This document shows, piece after piece, positions 1 through 6,287 of a stretch of DNA of 10,483 nucleotides (positions are counted from its first letter, which is position 1; each line of letters opens with the position of its first letter). A model generated the notes under the pieces. It was not told the DNA's origin and searched no databases. It saw nothing but the letters and a program-made list of their open reading frames with translations. Made by a program: the position numbers and the translations under genes. The stretch comes from an uncultured Prevotella sp. GTDB lineage: Bacteria; Bacteroidota; Bacteroidia; Bacteroidales; Bacteroidaceae. The stretch spans positions 1 through 10,483 of the forward strand of contig CAMUQM010000056.1 of assembly GCA_947095945.1 (NCBI GenBank), read 5' to 3'.

Positions 1-968
1 CACAGATTATTCTTGGTAATACTTACCATCTTTACCTGCGTCCGGGACTTGATATTATCAAGGCTGCAGGTGGTCTGCACGGTTTCAATGGATGGGAACG
101 TCCTATCTTGACCGACTCTGGTGGTTTCCAAGTATTCTCTTTGACAGGTATCCGCAAACTGTCAGAAGAAGGCTGTGAATTCAGAAGTCACATTGATGGT
201 TCTAAGCATATCTTCACACCAGAGAACGTGATGGACACCGAGAGAATCATTGGTGCAGACATTATGATGGCTTTCGATGAATGCCCTCCGGGACAGAGTG
301 ACTATCAATATGCCAAAAAGAGTTTGGAACTGACACAGCGTTGGCTGGACCGTTGTATCAAACGATTCAACGAGACAGAACCTCTTTATGGTTATAATCA
401 GAGTCTCTTCCCTATCGTTCAGGGCTGTACATACAAGGATCTACGCCGTGAAGCGGCAAAGTTCGTGGCTGACAAGGGTGCAGATGGTAATGCTATCGGC
501 GGTTTGGCAGTAGGTGAACCAACAGAGGTGATGTATGAAATGATTGAGGTGGTCAATGAGATACTTCCTAAAGACAAACCTCGTTATTTGATGGGAGTTG
601 GTACACCACAAAATATTCTTGAAGCAATTGAGCGTGGTGTGGATATGTTCGACTGTGTTATGCCTACCCGCAACGGACGTAATGCAATGCTCTTCACCTA
701 CAATGGTACGATGAATATGAAGAATAAGAAGTGGGAAAATGACTTCTCTCCGATTGATCCTGACGGCTGTGATATTGATGTCATCACAAGCAAAGCCTAT
801 CTTCACCACCTCTTCAAGGCAGGAGAATTGCTCGCAATGCAGATTGCCAGCATCCATAACCTTGCGTTCTATCTACGCCTCGTAACCGATGCGCGTACAC
901 ATATTGAGCAAGGTGACTTCGTACAGTGGAAAGCCTCTGTCATTGAGCAACTGGGAAGAAGAATTTAA
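1..968 (+). CDS. tgt: Queuine tRNA-ribosyltransferase (Tgt), 5' end missing
   Basis: The frame is open from base 3 to the TAA at 966-968, giving 321 visible codons. The usual length is about 375, so roughly 55 N-terminal residues lie outside the window. Tgt exchanges the wobble guanine of GUN-anticodon tRNAs for the queuosine precursor preQ1 in bacteria. Visible family hallmarks are LGNTYHLYLRPG near the left edge, TDSGGFQVFSL with the conserved substrate-binding Asp, GGLAVGEP in the base pocket, RYLMGVGTP, and DMFDCVMPTRNGRN. The Asp codon at 651-653 in the last motif is the expected nucleophile. The C-terminal zinc region is atypical: where family members carry CxCxxC before AYLHHL, this protein has CDIDVITS with a single Cys, although the later His (IHNL) is kept. 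The permease gene begins 11 bases downstream, so the two are probably co-transcribed. Identification is very secure; only the zinc question is open. Confidence 0.97.
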   Translation, partial: QIILGNTYHLYLRPGLDIIKAAGGLHGFNGWERPILTDSGGFQVFSLTGIRKLSEEGCEFRSHIDGSKHIFTPENVMDTERIIGADIMMAFDECPPGQSDYQYAKKSLELTQRWLDRCIKRFNETEPLYGYNQSLFPIVQGCTYKDLRREAAKFVADKGADGNAIGGLAVGEPTEVMYEMIEVVNEILPKDKPRYLMGVGTPQNILEAIERGVDMFDCVMPTRNGRNAMLFTYNGTMNMKNKKWENDFSPIDPDGCDIDVITSKAYLHHLFKAGELLAMQIASIHNLAFYLRLVTDARTHIEQGDFVQWKASVIEQLGRRI

Positions 969-979
969 GAAGAAGCCAA

Positions 980-2197
980 ATGAGTAAGGTTAAAGAGATT
1001 GATGATAAAGTTAAGAAACTGATTAATCATTTTAGGCAACGCGTTATAACACGCTTTCCTATCTTAAAGAGGGTTGGTCATCTGCTTCAGATGCTCTCCC
1101 CTTCTCGCTATATTGGTATTCTGGACTGGTATATTATCAAGAAGTTCATAGGTACATACATCTATGCTATCTTATTGATTATCTCTATTGCTATTGTGTT
1201 CGACTTTAATGAGAACCTCTCAAAATTCACACAATATCATGCCCCTTGGCGTGCAATCATCTTTGATTACTATGCCAATTTTATTCCTTACTATTCCAAT
1301 CTCTTCTCACCACTATTTGTATTCATTGCTGTTATCTTCTTTACTTCCAAACTGGCAGGTAATTCTGAGATTATATCCATGATGGCAGCAGGCGTGTCTA
1401 TCAGACGACTAATGCGCCCTTACATGATATCATGTATTCTCATTGCAGGCTTGACATTCTATCTTAACAGCTTCGTGATTCCTCATGGCACTGTTATTCG
1501 CCAAAACTTTGAAACGCTTTACCGTAACTCAAAGAAGAATACAGCTGCAGAGAACGTGCAGCTGCAGGTGGCTAAGAATACAGTTACCTATATCCAACAT
1601 TACGACAACCAATATAAACGAGGCTATGGTTTCTCGCTTGTGAAGTTCAAAGACAAGAAGATTGTCAGCCACATGACTGCTATGGAGATTCAGTATGATA
1701 CAGTTGCAGACTCGAAGTATCATTGGAAGGTTAGTAACTGGAAGATTCGTACACTCAAAGGACTGAAAGAACATATCCAGAGTGGAGCATCAAAGGACAC
1801 GGTCTTACTTATGGAACCAACCGACCTTGTCTATTCTAAGGGACAGCAGGAGACCTTTACATCACCAGAGCTGTTGGACTATATTTCTAAGCAGACAAGC
1901 CGTGGTTCAGGCAACGTTGTACAGTATGAGGTTGAGTTCCACAAGCGAATAGCGATGTCGTTCTCATCTTTCATCCTCACCATCATCGGTCTCTCCCTCT
2001 CTTCCCGTAAGCGAAAGGGAGGAATGGGACTTTATCTTGGAATTGGTTTGGCACTTAGTTTCGGCTATATCATGCTCCAAACCGTATCAGCAACCTTTGC
2101 TATTCAGGCTGACACGCCACCTATATTGGCGGCATGGATTCCAAACATTATCTTTGCATTTATCGCCTACTTCTGCTATAGAAATGCACCAAGCTAA
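980..2197 (+). CDS. LptF/LptG-family (YjgP/YjgQ) lipopolysaccharide export permease
   Basis: A 405-residue inner-membrane protein of the LptF/LptG family. These permeases pair with the ATPase LptB to lift lipopolysaccharide out of the inner membrane into the Lpt bridge. The layout fits: about three N-terminal membrane helices (near residues 52-75, 103-125 and 147-167), a large soluble periplasmic segment (about 170-315), then three C-terminal helices (about 324-342, 348-370 and 380-401). Family-like stretches include DWYIIKKFIGTY, LFSPLFVFIAVIFFTSKLA, SEIISMMAAGVS and the late SSRKRKGG loop. Choosing between LptF and LptG is not safe from sequence alone, so no symbol is given. The ATG at 980 lies 11 bases after tgt. 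It leaves a charged extension of about 45 residues before the first helix. Met38 (codon 1091-1093) is an alternative start that would begin closer to the usual family N-terminus. Confidence 0.93.
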   Translation: MSKVKEIDDKVKKLINHFRQRVITRFPILKRVGHLLQMLSPSRYIGILDWYIIKKFIGTYIYAILLIISIAIVFDFNENLSKFTQYHAPWRAIIFDYYANFIPYYSNLFSPLFVFIAVIFFTSKLAGNSEIISMMAAGVSIRRLMRPYMISCILIAGLTFYLNSFVIPHGTVIRQNFETLYRNSKKNTAAENVQLQVAKNTVTYIQHYDNQYKRGYGFSLVKFKDKKIVSHMTAMEIQYDTVADSKYHWKVSNWKIRTLKGLKEHIQSGASKDTVLLMEPTDLVYSKGQQETFTSPELLDYISKQTSRGSGNVVQYEVEFHKRIAMSFSSFILTIIGLSLSSRKRKGGMGLYLGIGLALSFGYIMLQTVSATFAIQADTPPILAAWIPNIIFAFIAYFCYRNAPS

Positions 2198-2256
2198 TAA
2201 GGCGAAAAGAACAAAATTAAGAACAACCCTCATGATGAAGGGAAAAACAGTAAAAT

Positions 2257-3978
2257 ATGTATTTTGAAGATTTAGATTTAAACGATAACGTACTTGACGC
2301 ACTATATGATATGCGTTTTGATGAATGTACTCCTGTACAAGAGAAGTGCATTCCTGAAATATTAAAAGGGCACGACGTATTAGGTGTTGCCCAGACTGGA
2401 ACAGGCAAAACAGCGGCTTACCTCCTTCCAGTTCTTTCTAAGTTGGCAGATGGTGGCTATCCTGAGTCGGCTATTAATTGTGTCATCATGTCACCTACTC
2501 GCGAGTTAGCACAGCAGATTGACCAAGGCATGCAGGGCTTTGCCTACTATCTTAATGGTGTATCTTGCGTTGCTGTCTACGGCGGAAATGATGGTAATAG
2601 ATATGATCAGGAGTTGAAGAGCCTCGCATTAGGAGCAGATGTTGTGATTGCCACACCGGGACGCTTTATCTCTCATATCTCTCTCGGAAACGTAGACTTA
2701 TCAAAAGTTAGTTTCTTTATTCTTGACGAGGCTGATCGCATGCTTGACATGGGATTCTCTGATGACATTATGACAATTGCAAAGAAACTGCCTTCAACTT
2801 GTCAGACGATTATGTTCTCAGCTACAATGCCTGCAAAGATTGAGGAACTTGCTAAGACATTATTAAAGAACCCTGTTGAGATTAAACTCGCTGTGAGTAA
2901 GCCTGCAGAAAAGATTCAACAGACAGCTTACGTATGCTATGAAACCCAAAAGATGGGTATCATCAAAGATATCTTCAAGGCTGGAGACCTCAAGCGTGTT
3001 ATTATCTTCTCTGGTTCAAAACAGAAGGTAAAGCAGATTGCAGCATCGCTCAATCGCAAGCATATCAACTGTGGCGAAATGCACTCTGACCTCGATCAGG
3101 AACAGCGCAATGATGTTATGTTCAAGTTTAAGAGTGGTCAAATTGATGTATTGGTTGCCACTGACATCGTATCACGTGGTATCGATATTGACGATATTGC
3201 AATGGTCATCAACTATGATGTTCCTCACGATGCTGAGGATTATGTACACCGCATAGGCCGCACCGCACGTGCTGACCGTGACGGAAAGGCTATTACCTTT
3301 GTGAATGAAGACGACATCTACTTCTTCCAGCAGATTGAATCATTCTTGGAGAAGGAGGTTGAAAAGGCGCAACTACCAGCAGAACTTGGCGAAGGTCCTG
3401 AATATAAGAGCAACGGAAAGCCTAAGAAGGCTGGCAATAGTGCAAAGAGCCGTCGTCGTAAGGACCGTGATCATCAGAGCCACAAGGACAAGAAACAGGG
3501 AAACAACAAGCAGCACAACAGACGTCCTGCACCACAGTCTCAGAACAACACAGACGAGAACAACGCTAAACCACAGGAGCGCAAACCTGCTAACAAGCAG
3601 AACAATAATACAAAGAAGCAGCAGGAAAACAATCCTGCAGCAACTGAGGGTAAACCAGTAAACAAGAAGAATAATCGTCAGAATAAGGGTAAGCAGCAGG
3701 AGCGTCAGCCAAAAGCTGAGAACGAGAAGCGCAATGACAGAAAACCTGCTAACAATAAAGGTAATGCTGAAAACACTACCAATCAGCAGAACAAGAAGCC
3801 TAACAATAAGCGCAAGAAGCGTAATAACCGCCAACGTACACCAGAAGACAAGTCTGTAAAAAGGAGTACAAAATATGATATTCGCGAGGAGTTGCCATCA
3901 ACATCCAACAATGAATCAGGCTTGAAGGCACTCATCAAAAAACCTCTGAAATGGCTTCGTGGACTCGGTAAGAAGTAA
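2257..3978 (+). CDS. DEAD-box ATP-dependent RNA helicase (RhlE-like) with long basic Asn/Gln-rich tail
   Basis: A 573-residue helicase that unwinds or remodels RNA with ATP, with likely roles in ribosome assembly, RNA decay or cold growth. All motifs are present: Q motif (FDECTPVQ, 21-28), Walker A AQTGTGKT (45-52), PTRELA (80-85), TPGR (133-136), DEAD (157-160), SAT (188-190), ATDIVSRGIDID (from 301) and HRIGRTAR (331-338). From about residue 385 the protein becomes a roughly 165-residue low-complexity tail dominated by Asn, Lys, Gln and Arg, with repeated RKPAN, KPVNKK and QNK-type blocks. It ends in a short, more ordered segment (SGLKALIKKPLKWLRGLGKK). Such tails in this family usually bind RNA or recruit partners, and may be disordered; the role here is inferred. 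The start is fixed by an in-frame TAA at 2251-2253. The gap after the permease is 59 bases with no promoter or terminator seen, so it may belong to the tgt transcript. Confidence 0.95.
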   Translation: MYFEDLDLNDNVLDALYDMRFDECTPVQEKCIPEILKGHDVLGVAQTGTGKTAAYLLPVLSKLADGGYPESAINCVIMSPTRELAQQIDQGMQGFAYYLNGVSCVAVYGGNDGNRYDQELKSLALGADVVIATPGRFISHISLGNVDLSKVSFFILDEADRMLDMGFSDDIMTIAKKLPSTCQTIMFSATMPAKIEELAKTLLKNPVEIKLAVSKPAEKIQQTAYVCYETQKMGIIKDIFKAGDLKRVIIFSGSKQKVKQIAASLNRKHINCGEMHSDLDQEQRNDVMFKFKSGQIDVLVATDIVSRGIDIDDIAMVINYDVPHDAEDYVHRIGRTARADRDGKAITFVNEDDIYFFQQIESFLEKEVEKAQLPAELGEGPEYKSNGKPKKAGNSAKSRRRKDRDHQSHKDKKQGNNKQHNRRPAPQSQNNTDENNAKPQERKPANKQNNNTKKQQENNPAATEGKPVNKKNNRQNKGKQQERQPKAENEKRNDRKPANNKGNAENTTNQQNKKPNNKRKKRNNRQRTPEDKSVKRSTKYDIREELPSTSNNESGLKALIKKPLKWLRGLGKK

Positions 3979-4003
3979 AATTAGTATTTACACACACTTA
4001 TAT

Positions 4004-4039
4004 AATGCCCGTAACCTATCAATAAGGGTTACGGGCATT
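4004..4039 (+). terminator. Intrinsic terminator after the helicase gene
   Basis: Two perfect 13-base arms, AATGCCCGTAACC (4004-4016) and GGTTACGGGCATT (4027-4039), flank a 10-base loop. The structure starts 25 bases after the helicase stop. The following bases (GCTTTATCC) form only a weak T tract, so the stem is convincing but termination efficiency is uncertain. It closes the tgt-permease-helicase group. Confidence 0.85.
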
Positions 4040-4163
4040 GCTTTATCCAGATTTATCAATTACCTTCATCACCTTTTTAATCATAGTAATTGCCATAGTT
4101 TCTAACACATTAAATATGTGAATTTTCTTTACATTATTTCTTAACATCTTTGTAAAAATAGAG

Positions 4164-4185
4164 GATAAAAAAAGCCTTTTTTATC
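4164..4185. repeat. A/T-rich perfect hairpin (9-bp arms)
   Basis: GATAAAAAA (4164-4172) and TTTTTTATC (4177-4185) are perfect reverse complements around a four-base loop. The A-run and T-run make it look like a weak terminator in either direction, but the stem has only one G-C pair at each end of the arms, so stability would be low. It lies about 125 bases past the strong helicase terminator and might act as a backup or belong to the adjoining repeat element. Its function is unknown. Confidence 0.5.
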
Positions 4186-4189
4186 ACCA

Positions 4190-4220
4190 TCGTAACCCAC
4201 TTATTATAAAGCAGTTACGA
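4190..4220. repeat. Spaced inverted repeat TCGTAAC/GTTACGA
   Basis: TCGTAAC (4190-4196) and GTTACGA (4214-4220) are exact reverse complements separated by 17 bases. The start-to-start distance is 24 bases, compatible with a two-half-site protein target or a long-loop hairpin. A 7-base match could occur by chance in AT-rich DNA. It is listed because it directly abuts the 22-base-period array. Confidence 0.35.
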
Positions 4221-4231
4221 AATCATGTAAG

Positions 4232-4341
4232 AAAAGGTGCTTAGTTAGCTTTCAAAAGGGCGTTAGTAAGACCTCAAAAGAGCATCTTTTAGAAGCCAAT
4301 TAAGCCTTAATTCAAATGCTATTAAGCCTTAATAAAAAGCG
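4232..4341. repeat. Degenerate tandem array, five units of exactly 22 bases
   Basis: Units start at 4232, 4254, 4276, 4298 and 4320. Their first 15 bases are AAAAGGTGCTTAGTT, AAAAGGGCGTTAGTA, AAAAGAGCATCTTTT, AATTAAGCCTTAATT and TATTAAGCCTTAATA. The last seven bases of each unit are AGCTTTC, AGACCTC, AGAAGCC, CAAATGC and AAAAGCG. The first three units share AAAAG plus a GC-containing core and a spacer starting AG. The last two share a 13-base identical core (ATTAAGCCTTAAT). The 15-base starts of units 3, 4 and 5 are palindromes (6-3-6, 7-1-7 and 7-1-7). The array lies 240 bases upstream of the gdhA promoter. It has no CRISPR character: there are no unique spacers and units are too short. It may be an interspersed intergenic repeat of Prevotella-like genomes or a regulatory array; the sequence alone does not decide. 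Confidence 0.75.
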
Positions 4342-4581
4342 AGGATAGGAAAAATATTGACAAAATAGATATCTGCCTAATATGATAACATCGACTCTAC
4401 CCTACTATCAGATTGTTAATATCAAAGAAAGAGACATGGATAAACATCTGAGAAAAGTAATACTATATATAATTAAGGTATAAGAATAAACATTGTTTTA
4501 CACCGAACTTCACGAAATGACTTATTTACACCATTACCAAATATTTAGCGACAAAATGACAGATAATTAAATATAAAACGT

Positions 4582-4589
4582 TATCTTTG
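4582..4589 (+). promoter_or_regulatory. Bacteroidetes-type -7 box for gdhA
   Basis: TATCTTTG fits the TAnnTTTG consensus of the Bacteroidetes primary sigma factor. No good TTTG -33 box lies 19-21 bases upstream (the sequence there is around TGACAGA), so activator dependence is possible. Transcription would start near 4596-4600, giving a leader of about 55-60 bases. There is no Shine-Dalgarno box, as is normal for the phylum. Confidence 0.7.
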
Positions 4590-4655
4590 CAATGTAAATA
4601 AGGGTAAATATAAGGATTAACATTTCTCAAGATAGAAAAATAAGATCAATTAATT

Positions 4656-5990
4656 ATGAAAGCAACAGAAGTCGTAGAGAGATTAAAGCAGCGTTTTCCA
4701 AATGAGCCAGAGTACATTCAGGCAGTCTCACAGGTATTAGACACTATCGAGGATGAATATAACAGATATCCGGGTTTTGATCAGACTAATCTCATTGAGC
4801 GACTCTGTGTACCAGACAGAATTATTAAGTTCCGTGTAAATTGGGTTGATGACAAGGGAAATGTACAAACCAATATGGGTTTCCGTGTACAGCATAACAA
4901 CACTATTGGACCTTACAAAGGTGGATTACGTTTCCATGCATCAGTTAATGAGTCTATCTTAAAATTCCTTGCCTTTGAGCAGACATTCAAAAATTCACTG
5001 ACAACACTCCCTATGGGTGGTGCTAAGGGTGGTTCAGACTTCTCCCCTCGAGGCAAATCGAATGCTGAGGTAATGCGTTTCTGTCAGGCTTTCATGAGAG
5101 AATTGTGGAATTACATTGGTCCTGACTGTGACGTTCCTGCGGGTGACATCGGTGTTGGTGGACGTGAAGTTGGCTATATGTTTGGACAATATAAGAAACT
5201 GACTAACCAGTTTGTAGGTATCCTTACAGGTAAGGGTCAGGAGTTTGGAGGCTCACTCATCCGTCCAGAAGCAACAGGATACGGCAATGTCTACTTCCTG
5301 CAAAATATGCTCAAGACCCGTAACATTGATATTAAGGGCAAGACAGTACTTGTTTCAGGTTCTGGTAATGTAGCGCAATACACAATAGAAAAGCTTTTAG
5401 AATTAGGTGCAAAGCCTTTGACTTGTTCTGACTCTGATGGCTATATCTACGACCCAAATGGTATTGACGAGGAAAAACTCGCTTATATCATGGAACTCAA
5501 GAACATTGAACGTGGACGTATTCGCGAGTATGCAGAGAAGTATAACGTGAAGTATGTTCCGGGAGGAAGACCTTGGTTTGAGAAAGCTGACATTGCAACT
5601 CCATGTGCAACACAGAATGAAATCAACGGTGAGGCAGCTGCAGAACTCGTAAAGAATGGTGTCATTGCAGTAACAGAAGGTGCTAATATGCCATCAACTC
5701 CAGAGGCTGTAAAGATATTCCAAGATGCGAAGGTACTTTATTGTCCGGGTAAAGCAAGCAATGCTGGTGGTGTAGCAGTGTCAGGACTTGAGATGAGTCA
5801 GAATTCTGGACGCTTGAAGTGGAGCCGTGAAGAAGTTGATGAGAAGCTCCATCAGATTATGGATGATATCCATGCAAACTGCGTAAAGTATGGTACTGAG
5901 CCAGACGGATATATCAATTATGTAAGGGGTGCTAACGTTGCAGGCTTCATCAAGGTTGCCAAAGCAATGATGGCGCAAGGCGTTATTTAA
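4656..5990 (+). CDS. gdhA: Hexameric glutamate dehydrogenase, probably NADP(H)-preferring
   Basis: A 444-residue enzyme of the bacterial small hexameric family. It catalyses reductive amination of 2-oxoglutarate with ammonia to glutamate, and the reverse, in the cytoplasm. The substrate domain shows GPYKGGLRFH (Lys88), FEQTFKNSL, PMGGAKGGSDFSP (Lys124) and PAGDIGVGGREVGYM (Asp164). These match the binding and catalytic residues of E. coli GdhA with a constant offset of four. The Rossmann domain has VSGSGNVAQ (GSGNVA at 235-240), and the following strand ends in CSDSDG. This resembles the NADP-using E. coli type (ASDS) more than the NAD-type clostridial sequence, so NADP preference is an inference and dual use is possible. 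The tail carries GKASNAGGVAVSGLEMSQN and ANVAGFIKVAKAM, as expected. Length and start match the family. The gene stands alone between two terminators with its own promoter, so it is probably regulated independently, for example by nitrogen supply. Confidence 0.97.
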   Translation: MKATEVVERLKQRFPNEPEYIQAVSQVLDTIEDEYNRYPGFDQTNLIERLCVPDRIIKFRVNWVDDKGNVQTNMGFRVQHNNTIGPYKGGLRFHASVNESILKFLAFEQTFKNSLTTLPMGGAKGGSDFSPRGKSNAEVMRFCQAFMRELWNYIGPDCDVPAGDIGVGGREVGYMFGQYKKLTNQFVGILTGKGQEFGGSLIRPEATGYGNVYFLQNMLKTRNIDIKGKTVLVSGSGNVAQYTIEKLLELGAKPLTCSDSDGYIYDPNGIDEEKLAYIMELKNIERGRIREYAEKYNVKYVPGGRPWFEKADIATPCATQNEINGEAAAELVKNGVIAVTEGANMPSTPEAVKIFQDAKVLYCPGKASNAGGVAVSGLEMSQNSGRLKWSREEVDEKLHQIMDDIHANCVKYGTEPDGYINYVRGANVAGFIKVAKAMMAQGVI

Positions 5991-6024
5991 CTCCACTCTG
6001 CTGTTATTATAAGAAAACAAAAGA

Positions 6025-6076
6025 CAGGAGCACACAGGCTAAAGCTTTATAAAGAAGCTTAGCTTGTGTGCTCCTG
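6025..6076 (+). terminator. Long hairpin terminator after gdhA
   Basis: Perfect 12-base arms CAGGAGCACACA (6025-6036) and TGTGTGCTCCTG (6065-6076) enclose a further imperfect stem built around two AAGCTT copies (6042-6047 and 6055-6060). A T-rich run (ATATTTTATTTAT) follows at 6077-6089. The bases before the left arm are A-rich, so the structure would also look like a terminator on the opposite strand, although no gene converges here. Confidence 0.9.
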
Positions 6077-6233
6077 ATATTTTATTTATAATCTACATTT
6101 CAAAAGCTACGTATCTCAAAAAACAAAGTCTATAGTTAATCGATTTAATATTTACCCTAAAGCATGCTCATCCACATCGCAAAACTTACCCACAAGAGTG
6201 ACCTTAAAACACACGAAAACATCACAATACAAG

Positions 6234-6265
6234 TTCGTTTATTTCCGTATAATTTAGTACTTTTG
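6234..6265 (+). promoter_or_regulatory. Bacteroidetes-type promoter for the nucleotidase-nudC-permease group
   Basis: The -7 box TACTTTTG (6258-6265) matches TAnnTTTG exactly. TTCG (6234-6237), one mismatch from TTTG, sits 20 bases upstream at the -33 position. Transcription would start near 6272, leaving an A-rich leader of only about 16 bases before the ATG at 6288. Confidence 0.8.
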
Positions 6266-6287
6266 CATCAGAATTAAAAATAAAGTT

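Larger units (their letters stand above)
3979..4655. other. 677-base AT-rich intergenic region between helicase and gdhA
   Basis: No convincing protein gene is present on either strand. In order it holds the helicase terminator (4004-4039), a nine-base-pair A/T hairpin (4164-4185), a spaced inverted repeat (4190-4220), a degenerate tandem array of 22-base period (4232-4341), a TTGACA...TATGAT pair (4357-4386) and the gdhA promoter (4582-4589). The stretches at 4040-4163 and 4387-4581 show nothing else I can support. No CAAAnnTA (reverse-strand Bacteroidetes -7 box) was found in it. Confidence 0.8.

Noticed and set aside
2227..2242. CCCT...AGGG hairpin between the permease and helicase genes
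   Set aside because: The stem has only four pairs and no T tract follows, so it cannot be supported as a terminator.
3373..3834. Long reverse-strand frame of 153 residues that looks like a membrane protein
   Set aside because: It is the antisense of the Asn/Lys-rich helicase tail. AAN codons read backwards become Leu, Ile, Val and Phe codons, which produces false hydrophobic helices.
4145..4152. CATCTTTG as a second promoter -7 box in the intergenic region
   Set aside because: The first consensus base is wrong, no TTTG lies at the -33 distance, and an A/T hairpin follows within 12 bases.
4232..4341. Possible CRISPR array
   Set aside because: The 22-base units leave no room for unique spacers, repeats are too divergent, and no cas gene is nearby.
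4436..4483. Fifteen-codon ORF (MDKHLRKVILYIIKV) upstream of gdhA
   Set aside because: It lies upstream of the likely gdhA transcription start, has no promoter box of its own, and is short enough to be chance in AT-rich DNA.
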